Source: Diplonema papillatum (taxonomy: Eukaryota; Euglenozoa; Diplonemea; Diplonemida; Diplonemidae). From it: 64,000 bases of DNA. This document shows positions 31,883 through 43,570 of the stretch, piece by piece. Position 1 is the stretch's first letter, and the number at the start of each line of letters is the position of its first letter. Location of the stretch: the NCBI GenBank assembly GCA_030068145.1, contig JAPJBO010000419.1, forward strand, positions 124,001 through 188,000. Direction: 5' to 3'. The position numbers were made by a program, and so were the translations under genes. The notes under the pieces are model-generated. The model saw only the letters and a program-made list of their open reading frames with translations, had not been told where the DNA came from and ran no database searches.

Positions 31883-32362
31883 CAGGGGTTATTCTAATCC
31901 CCGAAACTCGGGAAATGCATGGTTAAAAAGTCTGTAGCATGGCCGGAATTTTTTTTTTTTTTTTGTTTAAGCACCTGCTTTGTAGGAAATGCTTGAGGAG
32001 ACTGCGATGGATCAAAGGAGGTAAATGTGCTGTAGCCCACACGAAACACAGGTAAATCTGGGTTTCGTGGCGGGCGCAAGCGTTCAACAAAAAAGACGTT
32101 GAGCGAGGTTTTTTGAATGGCCTGTAAGCCTGGTATGCGACCTTCGTGGGCGTGTTGCTGCTTCGCCACTTTGTTGTAGACCCCACTTGTGGGTCTTGCG
32201 GGTCCTCTAGCCTCCGTGTCACTGGCTTTGCAAGCACAAAAAACTTTTCACCAGAAACTCCCGTGGTTGAAACCCCTTTTTTAACCGGCCTGTTTTGAGA
32301 TACTTTTTTTTTTTTTTGGTGAAGAAATATATAATTTTTTTAACCATGCAGGATAATCCCTG
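31883..32362 (+). mobile_element. TIR element copy 2 with nested Dsp-1
   Basis: Same body as 19361-19787. Flanked by TTTGTGCTTG on both sides (31872-31881 and 32363-32372), a clear target duplication. A reverse Dsp-1 copy (31971-32096) sits inside. Confidence 0.8.
31971..32096 (-). repeat. Dsp-1 copy nested in TIR element
   Basis: Preceded by a T run (its A tail); 5' truncated. Confidence 0.8.
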
Positions 32363-32618
32363 TTTGTGCTTGCATGCGGCACCTTTCTGATAGCTGTTTC
32401 TTGATTACGGGTTTCATTAATTTTTTTTTTTATGCTTTTTTGTTGACTGCTCACGTGGCGATTCAAGAGCCCAGCAATAGCGTGGGGGGTTAGTACTTGT
32501 TTCTCCCCCCGCCTGGTTGGGGAATCGGTCGTCCGGTGCTCTCTTATTATTATACTTAGTCGGATTCTTGTGTTGAAGATTGCTTCTTTTGACGAGGACA
32601 ACCCTGTTGGACCGTCAA

Positions 32619-32850
32619 AAATACTCGAGGGACTGCCTTGTGCTCATTTCGAAGAAGGGGGAGAAAACAATACAACTACAAAGTGGGTCTTTTTTAGAGT
32701 TATAGTTCGCTTGAGAATCCGGGTTTTTTTTTGACTGCTTACGCCCGCCACTAAACCCAGATTTACCTGTGTTTCGTGTGGGCTACAGCACATTTACCTC
32801 CTTTGATCTATCGCAACTGGCAATCTCCTCGAGCATTTCCTACTTATACA
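32619..32850 (+). repeat. Dsp-1 copy with internal Dsp-3 scrap
   Basis: Interrupted after CTTTTTT by AGAGTTATAGTTCGCTTGAG and CCGGG plus a T run, then resumes. Confidence 0.8.
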
Positions 32851-33546
32851 AAAAAGAAATATGCCTTCGCTCTTTCGCTATCCTTTTTTATCCTTTTTCT
32901 TTTTTGAGTAGGCCGAGTTTGGGCCCTCTCTTCAGGTTGTTCTTCTTCTTTTTCACCTGGTATGTCTTGAGTAAGGGATCTCCATGTGAAGCACGGACAT
33001 GTAAACTGTGACAGTGACATGATCTTCAGTTTGGTGTTGGTTCGCTCATTACTCAGGCTTACATTTTTGGAACACATTGCAAGGTCTCGAAAAAAAGTAC
33101 TCCCATGCGCTCCATACGAATGAAGCTCTCCACAAGCAGAAGAACACGGCCCGGAGGGAGATCTTCGTTGGGGTGAAACGCTCCCGCCCTTCTCATTTTC
33201 TGCATGCCAGGTTCAGGTAGCAGATAAGGGGAAGAGGACCCCCGGGGAGGTCATGCCATTTACTAGTCACGTACTACTGATCTTACTAGTCCTATGACTA
33301 CTGTCAGCAGTAACAATGACTACTTCAGTAGCCATTCATACGACTGCAGTAGCCATTCTCACAAGTAAATGAGCGGGAAGAAAAAGTACGCCTTGTGAAG
33401 GGATTCCTTCACAAAATGCAGTGGGTCACCAGTAAGAAACAGTCAAAATCACTCTCTTACTACTGCAGTGGTAAGCACTCGTTCAGTAGTAATATTATGA
33501 GTGGTCATCGCGCCGTTTTTCAAATGAGTAGTGCAGGACCGTGAAG
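32851..33546. other. Unassigned
   Basis: Contains several TACTAC/ACTAGT-rich short repeats at 33265-33370. No gene. Confidence 0.4.
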
Positions 33547-33705
33547 AACGCGCTTGGAATGGACATGCGCTCAACACTGGACTGGTCCCGTCTGCGGCCG
33601 TGTTTCGGTACTATAAGCCACGGACACATGGGGTGGGCCATCATATGCGCGGATCCTGAGTGTCTGCAGACAGGACAGCGGTGTGAGTCTGGTTTGCCAG
33701 GGTGA
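33547..33705 (+). repeat. Dsp-5 copy
   Basis: As for 20.48 kb. Confidence 0.8.
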
Positions 33706-33747
33706 TCGATTGAGGCTCGCCGCGAGACTGAGTGAGAAGGAGCGAGT

Positions 33748-33850
33748 GTCCGAGTGAGAGTGACAGCGACAGCAAGAGGTCCGAGTGAGAGTGACAGCGA
33801 CCGCAAGAGGTCCGAGTGAGAGTGACAGCGACAGCAAGAGGTCCGAGTGA
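33748..33850. repeat. 31-bp tandem repeat, about 3 copies
   Basis: GTCCGAGTGAGAGTGACAGC plus GACMGCAAGAG, exact 31-bp spacing at 33748, 33779, 33810, 33841. Confidence 0.93.
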
Positions 33851-33944
33851 AGTGATTGCATGAGCTGATCGGGAGCGGAGAGGAGAGGAGAGGAGAGAAG
33901 AGGTAGTTGAGGGTACGCGTTGAGCGCGTGCTTGGAATAATTAA

Positions 33945-34075
33945 GGGCTCAACACCGCGTCGTGTCCTATCTGCTGCTCTGCGTTTTGGTTCCTTTAAGC
34001 CGCCTCCATCGGCGCGGAACCTGCAGTGTCTGCAGACAGGACAGCGGTGTGAGCCAAGTTTGCCCGGCGCAGTGG
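33945..34075 (+). repeat. Dsp-5 copy
   Basis: Diverged; shares GCGGAACCTGCAGTGTCTGC and GGACAGCGGTGTGAG. Confidence 0.7.
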
Positions 34076-34353
34076 TCGTAGCTCGTCACAGCCAGGACTC
34101 GCCCATGCTCCCGGAGCACAGGCAAATCCGTCTGTCCCCACGACCGTGGTGCAAAGCAACTGGGGGGGTAGGAGGGGGGTGGGGAATAGTAAGGATGAAC
34201 ATTTCAAGGAGGGGGAAAGGAGGGGCTAGGGCTATAAGCAGCGGGACGCGAATTGAGGGACACGGGCCGGGGCCAGCAATTTTCTTTCTCTTCGGCTCAG
34301 GCGAGGGAGGTGAAGAGGCATGCAGTGTCCGCAGGGGGTGATCCACCTATTTC

Positions 34354-34605
34354 TGGAGTGAAAGTTCGCTTGAAACTCCGGGGTTTCAAGTCTCCGGGTG
34401 ACCTTCGTCAATATGGGGAGATATCGTTTGTGCTCTGAATGTCGTAAGGTGGTTGCACGGGGTAAAAGAATCGGTGGGTACCTTGGCTGTTGGTCATTAA
34501 TCATTGGTGGTTTCGGCCATTATCCACATACCTTACTACGGTAGTCCTCAGTGCGGTGCCGCAGTAGGTGACTGTCAGTTTTGGTACCGTATGACGGTCT
34601 CTTTT
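34354..34605 (+). repeat. Dsp-3 copy
   Basis: GAGTGAAAGTTCGCTTGAAA through GGTCTCTTTTCG. Confidence 0.85.
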
Positions 34606-35134
34606 CGTTTTTAGCAGAAACTTTCACAGAATTTCGTCTTCTTGTTGCGTTAGTATTTCCAGAATTGTATCTTCAATACACAGCTCTTCACAACTTGTTC
34701 GTCTTCTTGTTGCAATCACAGCTTGTTGCAACTTTTCGCAACTTTGCAGAACTCTCCAGAATGATTGGTCAACACTTATTGTGAAAGGTTGTGAAGATTT
34801 CTAGCCTTTATTGTGGTTTAGAGGTTCGGTTTTTTTTAGGGTCTCCGGTTGACCATTGAGGCTGTGAGGCGGGTAGTACGAGGGTTACGTATGCTTATAC
34901 ACTTTAACTACGGCTAGCCATGTTTGTAAGTGTTGCGACCTACACCAAGAAGAAATTCGCTTTGAATTTAGTCTTGGGCCCCCCACGCATTTCTGCAAAA
35001 CAGGTGGATCCCCCCCCCCCGCACCAACTTTCAGCTTTCAGGAGGGTATCATTACTCAGTCTCCCAACCCCGTCTATCACTGCACGTACGTGTGAACACA
35101 TGGGAAACCCCAATACCGTACACCACGAGAGTAG
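34606..35134. other. Unassigned; 34820-34945 is a minor repeat
   Basis: Resembles 25345-25465. No gene. Confidence 0.4.
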
Positions 35135-35222
35135 AACGCTGAGCCCAAATCCTGGACGTGGTTTCAGGTGACAAATGATCATCATCAGAAGAGGTCCTAC
35201 TCGGGCGGTGCAGTTTCCTCAC
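35135..35222 (-). repeat. Dsp-7 copy
   Basis: CTGAGCCCAAATCCTGGACG through CAGTTTCCTCAC. Confidence 0.75.
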
Positions 35223-35343
35223 TTTTTAATGTGCGAGCGAGGGGTAAATTGCGGTGCTTTTCTCAGGATAACGACGGGGCAATAGCCTGTGTGTGTTAGC
35301 TCTCGTCGGGAATAGTAATAATCTTCCAGGATCTTCGATCTTA

Positions 35344-35440
35344 TACGGACTGCTTTGTGCTCATTTCGAAGGAGGCTAGAGGGGGAGAAAACAATGTGGG
35401 TCTTTTCTGTTGAACGCTTACGCCCGCCACTAAACCCAGA
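35344..35440 (+). repeat. Dsp-1 partial copy
   Basis: GGACTGCTTTGTGCTCATTT through CGCCACTAAACCCAGATG; 3' half missing. Confidence 0.75.
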
Positions 35441-35627
35441 TGCGCTCCGTTCCCCGCAGATACAATTTCTTCTCGGGCCGCAAGTCAGAGTTGTGCAAGC
35501 CCGCGAATCTTCAAGCTTTCACTTTTTTACCCAATAGCGTGGTCTGCCACTCGGTACCAGCCGGGAAGGTTGTGGCCAGGAGCCTGAGCTTCGGCGCGTG
35601 AGACTTGACGCGGGTCTGCGACTTTTC

Positions 35628-35800
35628 CAGAATGAAAGTCCGTTTGAAGCCCCGGGGGTTTAGCGTCGCCAGGTGACTCAGACGAGGTATTTCTCCTGTG
35701 TATGCACGTGTTCGTGGTGGCTGCACGAGGTTAGAGTATCGGGGTGCAACTTTCTTGTTGTTCGTTGGTGGTTTCGGCCATCATTTACTGCCGTAATATG
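35628..35800 (+). repeat. Dsp-3 diverged copy
   Basis: CAGAATGAAAGTCCGTTTGA through GGTGGTTTCGGCCATCA. Confidence 0.65.
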
Positions 35801-36303
35801 GTTTCCATGGTGTAGAGAGAGAAAATACAATATAGTGTTCTCCACACGATCAACCGGGGGTCGACGTGGGTTCTTTCTTTTTGAAGTAGCGGCGACGAGA
35901 GCTAACGTTCTCTTAAAAACCGCAAGCCACTATTCCGGAGGTATTACAAGTGTTCCCTTGTACAACAGGATTGCTAAGTTCTGTCGATCAGCTGGCTGCG
36001 CCAGCAGTGTCACGTTCCCTTGGTAAAAAGTGGTGTAAAAACACGTCGCCGCTTGTGTCACTTATTATGCCAACATGCTTGTTTCTCCCATCGCGGCACC
36101 GTTCATGTGCCAGCCCTCGCATTTCTGCCCGCCAGGTGGACTTCTCCGCTTGGCGTAAATATGAAGGAAAAAATGCCTTGGGTTCTGATGAATGGTGCCG
36201 GCACTGCTTGAAGGGGATACTTTTTTGCTTGTTTAAGTTATTCATTTATTAGCGTTTATTATTTGCTTTTTTTTTTTTTTTTTTTTCTTGTGTGCAATTC
36301 AGT
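35801..36303. other. Unassigned
   Basis: No supported gene; T run 36269-36286. Confidence 0.4.
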
Positions 36304-36889
36304 CAGGGGTCTTTAAAAGTTTGGGGGTTGGAGCGGAAACCCCGGTGTCAGCCAAAAACCCGGTGTGAGGTCAAAAAAAAAAAAAATTCCAACACTTGGG
36401 CAGCAGGGATGCCTTGGGACGAAAATCTACGCTCTAAACCGGGGTTTTGGGGAATCACACGGCATTCAGCGGTGAGTCACCGCCACCCCTACTGTAGCCC
36501 CGACCCGCAGAGTAGGCTGTGTTGACGCTTCGGGTGGGGGGAGACCTGCCCGCACAGCGATATATTTTGTAGTGGTGAGCCACCTTGTGGCTTCTGCGTG
36601 CGTGTGCCGCCTCTGGTGCACGATTGAACCAGCGTTAAACTCCGGAACACCGACCCTGCAACTCTTCTTGTGGCGGTTTTGTGTTTCTTAAAGGAGCCCT
36701 GCGCCGTAGGCGCGGAAACGTTCAAACGGTCGCACTTACGGATCAAAGCAGATGGGCAGTAGGGTGGCTCGTCACAACTAGGTTGGCTGACATGTCAATT
36801 AATAATACAAAACACCGGCGCCGCAGGCGCGGAAAATTTTTGGCGCATTTCTGGCCAGCCAGCTAGGTACGAAGATCGCAAAACAGTTT

Positions 36890-37325
36890 TCCGTGAAAGA
36901 AATTTCCGCCGGTGGTTTCTGCTATGAGAAGATTTCCATCAGTTTTCTGTCGTGAGAAAATTTCCACCAACAGTATTCCACAACGAAATTTCCGCCAGTA
37001 GTTTCCACGAGAACATTTCCACCAGGTTTCCACCACGAGAGAAATATCCGCCAGTAGCTTTCGCCTCGAGAAAACTTCCACCAGTTTTCTGTCGTGAGAG
37101 AAATTTCCACCACCAGTTTCCCACGAAACAAATTTCCGCCAGTAGTTTTCACGAGAACAATTCCATCATCAGTTTCCGTCACGAGCGAAATTTCCGTCAG
37201 TAGTTTCCGCCACGAGAAAATTTCCATCAGTTTTCTGTCGTGAGAAAATTTTTCACCACCAGTTCCCCTTCCCACGAAAGAAAAAGAAAATTCCGCCGGT
37301 AGTTTCCACGAGAAAATTTCCAGCC
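36890..37325. repeat. Degenerate TTTCCRCCAGTAG repeat block
   Basis: Irregular units of about 30-40 bp such as AAATTTCCGCCAGTAGTTTC alternating with CACGAGAA; a similar block is at 50850-51050. Confidence 0.8.
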
Positions 37326-37409
37326 TACACATTGACAAAACAGAAATCTGGAAGAAAAAAATTCCCGAATTTTCTGACTTTTTTTTTTTCCTCTTTTTTT
37401 AACACACCG

Positions 37410-37770
37410 CAGGGACTTTAGCTCTTTGTCTGACCAAGCAAAAAAGCCGGTTTCAGCCAAAAACCCGGTTTCGGGGCTCTGTGGTGCCTGTGGGTGTCTG
37501 AGTCCTGGAACCGTCGCCCCGCGCACACGACGAAGGGGTGGTGAGAAATAAGCTTGCGGTATTGGTGTGCTCACTATCAAACTACGGAGATGGTAAGTGA
37601 AAAGCTTCGAATTGCAGTGAAACACCGTGACGCGCCATGTAACTGCAGTCACTGTACAGTACAGGGGCCACTTGAAATCATAATTTATAAATTATTTTTA
37701 TTTTTTTGAAAACCCGAAACCGAAAAAACCCGGTTTCTGAAACCGGGAAACCGCGTTTCCAAAGTCCCTG
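37410..37770 (-). mobile_element. hAT-like MITE nested, 361 bp
   Basis: CAGGGACTTT and AAAGTCCCTG termini; exact 8-bp duplication ACACACCG (37402-37409, 37771-37778). Reverse copy of 17603-17966. Confidence 0.85.
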
Positions 37771-37931
37771 ACACACCGGGTTTTCCCGGTGTCTGACACC
37801 GGGACACGGGGTTTTTAAAGTCCCCTGCAATTCAGTCAGGGGACTCTAATAAGGTAGTTCAGCGTTGAGTTAAACCCGGTCCTGCATCAGTAACGGGGCT
37901 ATTTTTCGCATCTCAGACACCCCCTTTTTTT

Positions 37932-38172
37932 TAGAGTAAAAGTTCGCTTGAAACTCCGGGGTTTTAAATTCTCCGGGTGACCTTCGTCAATATGGGAAGA
38001 CAACCTTTGTGCTCTGAGTGTCGTAAGAGTGGTGGTTACACGAGGTAAGAGGATCGGTGGGTACCTTGGTTGTTGGTCATTGGTGGTTTCGGCCACTGTC
38101 CAACATACGTTACTTACGGTAGGCCCTCCTCAGTATGGTGCCACAGCAGGTGACTGTCTGTCTTCTTGGTAC
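37932..38172 (+). repeat. Dsp-3 copy
   Basis: TTAGAGTAAAAGTTCGCTTG through CTTGGTACCGT. Confidence 0.85.
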
Positions 38173-38321
38173 CGTATTTGTATGGGAATTGGAAGATATA
38201 GCTTCTTCTGGCACCTTCGCACGCGTAACAATGCCTTGTTTGTGCGCACTTCCCTCAAACCTGTTTTGTTCATCTAAAGGAGTGAGGATGGTGCTTGACA
38301 AATTGCATTCGTTAGGTGCAA

Positions 38322-38533
38322 AATACTCGAGGGACTGCCGTGTGCTCATTTCGAAAGAGGCTAGAGGGGGAGAAAACAATACAACTACAAAGTGGGTCTT
38401 TTTTGTTGAACGCTTACGCCCGCCACTAAACCCAGATTTACCTGTGTTTCGTGTGGGCTACAGCACATTTACCTCCTTTGATCTATCGCAACTGGCAGTC
38501 TCCTCAAGCATTTCCTACAAAAGCAGGTGCTTA
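38322..38533 (+). repeat. Dsp-1 full copy
   Basis: All blocks present; ends GCAGGTGCTTATACAAAG. Confidence 0.9.
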
Positions 38534-38681
38534 TACAAAGAAAATAGTGTGGCGCGTTCTTTTGTTTGTGCGCACAAGCGGAACTCACCTGCCCGACAAA
38601 GCGGTATTAAAGTTCGGTTATTTTCCTCTCTTTTTCTTCTTCATGGCGTGGCTGCAGACTGATAAATGTGCTGCACGGCCG

Positions 38682-38946
38682 AAAATACTCGACGTAGCTG
38701 CTTCGACTCCGAATGGAAGGGAGGAAATATAGTGGTAGAGGGGCGAAATACAATACAAACACAATCTGATTTGTTCTTCGCTTACACCACCGTGTGTTGT
38801 TTTCTCACGCAGGACTTTGACCGGTTGTATTTGTGTGATTTTTCGTGTTGGGGTAGACGACCTCTCGCTAGTTACAGCACTTGGGATCCCTTCTGTTCTT
38901 TGTCATGCGGAATCGTCGAGCATTTCCTTTCAAGCTGGCGCTTATG
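38682..38946 (+). repeat. Dsp-2 copy
   Basis: GAAAATACTCGACGTAGCTG to GGCGCTTATG; small internal deletion. Confidence 0.88.
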
Positions 38947-39049
38947 TTAAAGAAAAGAAGTCAAAGCGGCCAAAGGGTGCTAAGTTGGTTCTTCATTTTT
39001 AGAGTGAAAGCTAGCTTTGAAACTTCGAAGGGAGGGATTGCTAAGAACG

Positions 39050-39215
39050 TGCTTGAAATGGATATGTGCTAAACACCGCCTTGGTCCCGTCTGCGCCGTG
39101 TTTCGGTCCTTTAAGCGGGCCATCATCAGCGCGGAACCTGAGTGTCTGCAGACACTCAGGTTCGTCTGTCAGGTGTGCCTGGTTTATCAGGTGCTGTTCG
39201 TAGCTCGTCACAGCC
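39050..39215 (+). repeat. Dsp-5 copy with small inverted duplication
   Basis: CTGAGTGTCTGCAGACACTCAG (39139-39160) is a perfect palindrome not present in the other copies. Confidence 0.75.
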
Positions 39216-39330
39216 AGGACCACCCGTGCCCGAGCACACCTACAACCTGAGCAATCAGTTACAAAACGCAGGGCCCCGCCCTGATTGTGACTGCGACTCG
39301 TTCGGCAGCACTGGACGAATGCACGAATTG

Positions 39331-39737
39331 AGCCGGTCCATCCCCGCTTGATAGACCGTGATAGTTTGGCTTAGTTGGGGTTAGAATGCAAAGAATCTGT
39401 GGCGATAATCTGCATCGCCGACGGCGCGGCTATCTCTTCGCACGTGATGTGTCATGCTTTCGCCTCTTAAGCTCGTCTTGATCGTCGCGCTCAGGCGCGC
39501 GTTTGGTGCGGCGCTTCCCCTTCGATTGCTCGTCCAGGTGCATCGGTTGCGCGTCGCTGGTTGCTTCCTTACGGCGGCGCTGGGCGATGACCGTGTCATG
39601 GTGCCGAGGTTTATCGTCGCTTCTTCGTCTTCGCTCTCGAGATTGGGGTTCGGTCTTCGTGCTACTGTGATAGACCGAAGATTACAGCACCGGGCAATTC
39701 GATGCAGTTTCAAGAGATAGGGACGGACCGGCTCACG
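39331..39737 (+). repeat. Dsp-6 copy split by a Dsp-8 insertion
   Basis: The Dsp-6 core is interrupted after ...GACCGTGATAG and resumes GTGATAGACCGAAG at 39666. GTGATAG is duplicated at the junctions. Confidence 0.75.
39369..39665 (-). mobile_element. Dsp-8 insertion, about 297 bp, with coding 3' end
   Basis: The minus frame reads DKPRHHDTVIAQRRRKEATS, DAQPMHLDEQSKGKRRTKRA, PERDDQDELKRRKHDTS and stops RAKR. It matches the 0.9-kb copy in protein and 3' flank. Flanked by GTGATAG on both sides. There is no A tail, and the 5' side is truncated. Host gene of the element unknown. Confidence 0.55.
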
Positions 39738-39899
39738 AATGAAGTCAAGCTGGATTCAAGACGCATGCCTCATTTTTCCACATTTCATGGTAAAAAACGT
39801 ATTTGCAGCTTGTCTCCACGGTGGAATGAAGGAGACAACCACAAAGCTAGCAATCACTCGAAAAAGACTGCGGGGGGGACGGTGGTGAGTGGAGCGGGG

Positions 39900-41620
39900 G
39901 GGAGCTACACGGTGAAGTCCAGCCTCAGAAGCTGGAGTTAAAGAGGGTGTGCACGAGTCACACCCGAAAAGCGGGTGTGCTACAGCCAAAACGCGTGGAA
40001 TCCACACCCGGGAATCTACACCCGGGAATCTACACCCGGGAATCTACACCCGGGAATCCACACCCGGGAATCCACACCCGGGAATCCACACCCGGGAATC
40101 CACACCCGGGAATCTACACCCGGGAATCCACACCCGGGAATCCACACCCGAAAAGCGGATGTGCTCTAACCAAAACGCGTGGGAATCCACACCCGAAAAG
40201 CGGGTGTGCTACAGCCAAAACGCGTGGAATCCACACCCGGGAATCCACACCCGGGAATCCACACCCGGGAATCTACACCCGGGAATCCACACCCGGGAAT
40301 CCACACCCGAAAAGCGGATGTGCTCTAACCAAAACGCGTGGGAATCCACACCCGAAAAGCGGGTGTGCTACAGCCAAAACGCGTGGAATCCACACCCGGG
40401 AATCCACACCCGGGAATCCACACCCGGGAATCTACACCCGGGAATCCACACCCGGGAATCCACACCCGAAAAGCGGATGTGCTCTAACCAAAACGCGTGG
40501 GAATCCACACCCGAAAAGCGGGTGTGCTACAGCCAAAACGCGTGGAATCCACACCCGGGAATCCACACCCGGGAATCCACACCCGGGAATCTACACCCGG
40601 GAATCCACACCCGGGAATCCACACCCGAAAAGCGGATGTGCTCTAACCAAAACGCGTGGGAATCCACACCCGAAAAGCGGGTGTGCTACAGCCAAAACGC
40701 GTGGAATCCACACCCGGGAATCCACACCCGGGAATCCACACCCGGGAATCTACACCCGGGAATCCACACCCGGGAATCCACACCCGAAAAGCGGATGTGC
40801 TCTAACCAAAACGCGTGGGAATCCACACCCGAAAAGCGGGTGTGCTACAGCCAAAACGCGTGGAATCCACACCCGGGAATCCACACCCGGGAATCCACAC
40901 CCGGGAATCTACACCCGGGAATCCACACCCGGGAATCCACACCCGAAAAGCGGATGTGCTCTAACCAAAACGCGTGGGAATCCACACCCGAAAAGCGGGT
41001 GTGCTACAGCCAAAACGCGTGGAATCCACACCCGGGAATCCACACCCGGGAATCCACACCCGGGAATCCACACCCGGGAATCCACACCCGGGAATCCACA
41101 CCCGGGAATCTACACCCGGGAATCCACACCCGAAAAGCGGATGTGCTCTAACCAAAACGCGTGGGAATCCACACCCGAAAAGCGGGTGTGCTACAGCCAA
41201 AACGCGTGGAATCCACACCCGGGAATCCACACCCGGGAATCCACACCCGGGAATCTACACCCGGGAATCCACACCCGGGAATCCACACCCGAAAAGCGGA
41301 TGTGCTCTAACCAAAACGCGTGGGAATCCACACCCGAAAAGCGGGTGTGCTACAGCCAAAACGCGTGGAATCCACACCCGGGAATCCACACCCGGGAATC
41401 CACACCCGGGAATCTACACCCGGGAATCCACACCCGGGAATCTACACCCGGGAATCCACACCCGAAAAGCGGATGTGCTCTAACCAAAACGCGTGGGAAT
41501 CCACACCGGTGTGCTACAATCAAAACGCGTGTAAATCCACACCCCGAAAAGCGGGTGTGACACCCGCTTTTTAACTCCAGCTTTAACTCCAGCTTCTGAG
41601 GCTGCTCCACCGTGTAGCTT
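39900..41620. mobile_element. Foldback-like unit: inverted ends around a minisatellite
   Basis: GCTACACGGTG...CAGCCTCAGAAGCTGGAGTTAAA at 39901-39942 (plus) and its reverse complement at 41577-41620 bracket the array. The same block precedes the RT fragment at 23.7 kb. Inverted ends around long tandem DNA recall Foldback elements; mobility is inference. Confidence 0.45.
39960..41565. repeat. 14-bp minisatellite in 159-bp higher-order units
   Basis: Base unit GGGAATCCACACCC (variant GGGAATCTACACCC). Every few units are GAAAAGCGGGTGTGCTACAG and CCAAAACGCGT variants, repeating each 159 bp (e.g. CGCGTGGAAT at 40221, 40380, 40539). 159 is divisible by 3, so a 537-codon frame stays open without being a gene. 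Confidence 0.95.
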
Positions 41621-41811
41621 TTTTTTTTCCCCTTCTTGGTTTTCCCCCGGCAAATCGGCGATGACTGTTCGATTGGACGACACGTGTGAAGCCCACCTGA
41701 AGGCAGTTGGTTTCGTTTCAGCAGGTTTTCTCTGCTAGGCGAGAGGTTGTTTGGATTTGGCATTTTTTTCCCCCTGTATTTTTTTTTGTTTACTAGTAGT
41801 GCATAAGGTAC

Positions 41812-42035
41812 CAGGGAAAGCCTGCTACACGGGAGCCAAGCATCACGTGTTCGGCGGTACTGCAGAGCCACGGGCCTAGGCGCACTTGGGGCTTGGCGCT
41901 CGCGCTGAACACAAGCTCGTCGAGACGGTCAGCCGCAGGGCAGAGCGGACGGGGTTGTGGCACTGTGCTGCCTCCGACTCAAGCTTTGCAAGCTGTGGTT
42001 GACAGTCACGTTCCTGGACCAGGAGCGGCCTTTTC
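41812..42035 (+). repeat. Dsp-4 copy
   Basis: CCAGGGAAAGCCTGCTACAC through CCTGGACCAGGAGCGGCC. Others at 48.4 kb and (reverse) 55.3 kb. Confidence 0.88.
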
Positions 42036-42334
42036 CTTTTTTTTCTTTTTTCTCTTCTCTTTTGACTAGTAATGCATAGTGTGTTACGAAGTGTAGCCAC
42101 GGGTTGAGCGCTCTGCACTCTACTTTTCCTTTTTTTTTTTCTTCTTTCTGGCTGGGATTCCTTTAATTAAGAGAAAATATATTGCTTTCGACTGCGGGGG
42201 TTTTTATTGCGTTTTTTGAACTTTTCCGTATTAGTTTTGTGGTTGTGATTAGGGGGAGCGTAACCCGGTCCGCCCCCTGCTGATAGAAGCTGATAGACTG
42301 AGGTAGTTTGGATTCGTTGGCTAGCATGCACAGA
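42036..42334. other. Unassigned T-rich
   Basis: No gene. Confidence 0.4.
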
Positions 42335-42500
42335 ATATCTGGCCTGCATTAGTCACTAAGTGACTACCTCTTGGCTCGTACCGTGAGACAGTTTTGGATT
42401 AGAATGCAAATAATCTGTGGCGATTGTCTGCAGCGCCGGCGTCGCAGTCATCTCTTCGCACGTGATGTGCTGTGCTTTTTGACTGTGGTTACAACAGTGT
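42335..42500 (-). repeat. Dsp-8 fragments, two
   Basis: 42335-42395 and 42396-42500; the second encodes KKHSTSRAKR and stop, the same C terminus. Confidence 0.6.
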
Positions 42501-42702
42501 GGTAGACAACAGGCAACTCGAAGCATTACCAGGATATAGGGGCGGACGGGCTCATGGGGGGTTTCGGGATTCAGTGGGTCTGCTGTTGGTCAGGACTGGC
42601 AACGCAACATGTTTGGGTCGTTCAAGTCACAGGCGCACCACCATCAGCGCGGGGCACCGGCACGAGCCCTGTTCGTCGGGCAGCTGTGTGGCGTAATTTG
42701 AG

Positions 42703-42880
42703 CCGGTCCATCCCCTCTTGATAGACCGTGATAGACCGAATAATCCAGCACCGGGCAATTCGATGCAGCTCTAGGGACTAGAGATGGACCTGATAGACCG
42801 TGGTGGACCGTGATTCACTGTGACATACAGCGGCAGGCACCTCGACGCAGTTTCAAGAGATGGGGACGGACCGGCTCATA
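42703..42880 (+). repeat. Dsp-6 copy
   Basis: GAGCCGGTCCATCCCCTC through GGACGGACCGGCTCA. Confidence 0.88.
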
Positions 42881-43179
42881 ACTGTGCTGCGAGAGCACAG
42901 GAAAATGCGAGGAGAGCGGGGAGACACTACGGGCGCCAAACTGGCCGAACTGCAAAACTAAATTCCGTAGGTCTGACGAATACTATCATAAGCGTCGGCA
43001 GAAATCGAGCAAAGCCTTTGCTTGGATGATACAACAATACATACTACGGGGTGCCTCTTGCGAGGTCTTTTTGACAACGTTGCGAAGAGAGAGAGTGTGT
43101 GTGCTGTTGGGTTGGGAGGCATGCGATAAACTGAATCGTGTATGTGTGCGGTGTGGTGAGCCTTTTTGCGTACTTTCGA

Positions 43180-43395
43180 AAATACTCGAGGGGCTGCCTT
43201 GTGCTTACTTCGAAGGAGGCTAGAGGGGGAGAAAACAATACAACTACAAAGTGGGTCTTTTTTGTTGAACGCTTACGCCCGCCACTAAACCCCAGATTTA
43301 CCTGTGTTTCGTGTGGGCTACAGCACGTTCACCTCCTTTGATCTTTTGCACCTGGCAGCCTCCTCAAGTATTTACTACAAAGCAGGTGCTTGTAC
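43180..43395 (+). repeat. Dsp-1 full copy
   Basis: GAAAATACTCGAGGGGCTGC to GCAGGTGCTTGTACAAAAAA. Confidence 0.9.
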
Positions 43396-43461
43396 AAAAA
43401 AAAGAAATGCGTAGTTTTGTTGAAAAGAAAATGTAATATTGCGCTTACAAGCAAAACCCTA

Positions 43462-43570
43462 ATCGTGACCGCACCCTGAATCCAAGCATCTGGTTTCAGG
43501 TGGCAGTTGATCATGATCAGAGGGTCCCACCGCGCCGTTCCAGTTTCATCACACATTGCCTGCAGGCAGG
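43462..43570 (-). repeat. Dsp-7 diverged copy
   Basis: CTGAATCCAAGCATCTGGTTTCAGG through CATCACACATTG. Confidence 0.65.

Larger units (their letters stand above)
36304..37827 (+). mobile_element. hAT-like element, 1.5 kb, no transposase seen
   Basis: Termini CAGGGGTCTTTAAAA and TTTTTAAAGTCCCCTG are inverted. CAATTCAGT flanks both ends (36295-36303, 37828-37836). The interior holds the TTTCC-repeat block (36890-37325) and a younger MITE (37410-37770). Confidence 0.65.

Noticed and set aside
33547-33705. Minus-strand CPxC-containing frame in Dsp-5 copies
   Set aside because: Frames are broken differently in each copy and no shared stop or start exists.
40005-41480. Possible CRISPR-like array
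   Set aside because: The regularly spaced elements are all versions of one 14-bp repeat with no unique spacers, in a eukaryotic context.
39947-41560. 537-codon plus-strand frame (TRESTPGNPHP repeats)
   Set aside because: Minisatellite with a 159-bp period divisible by 3; no unique coding sequence.
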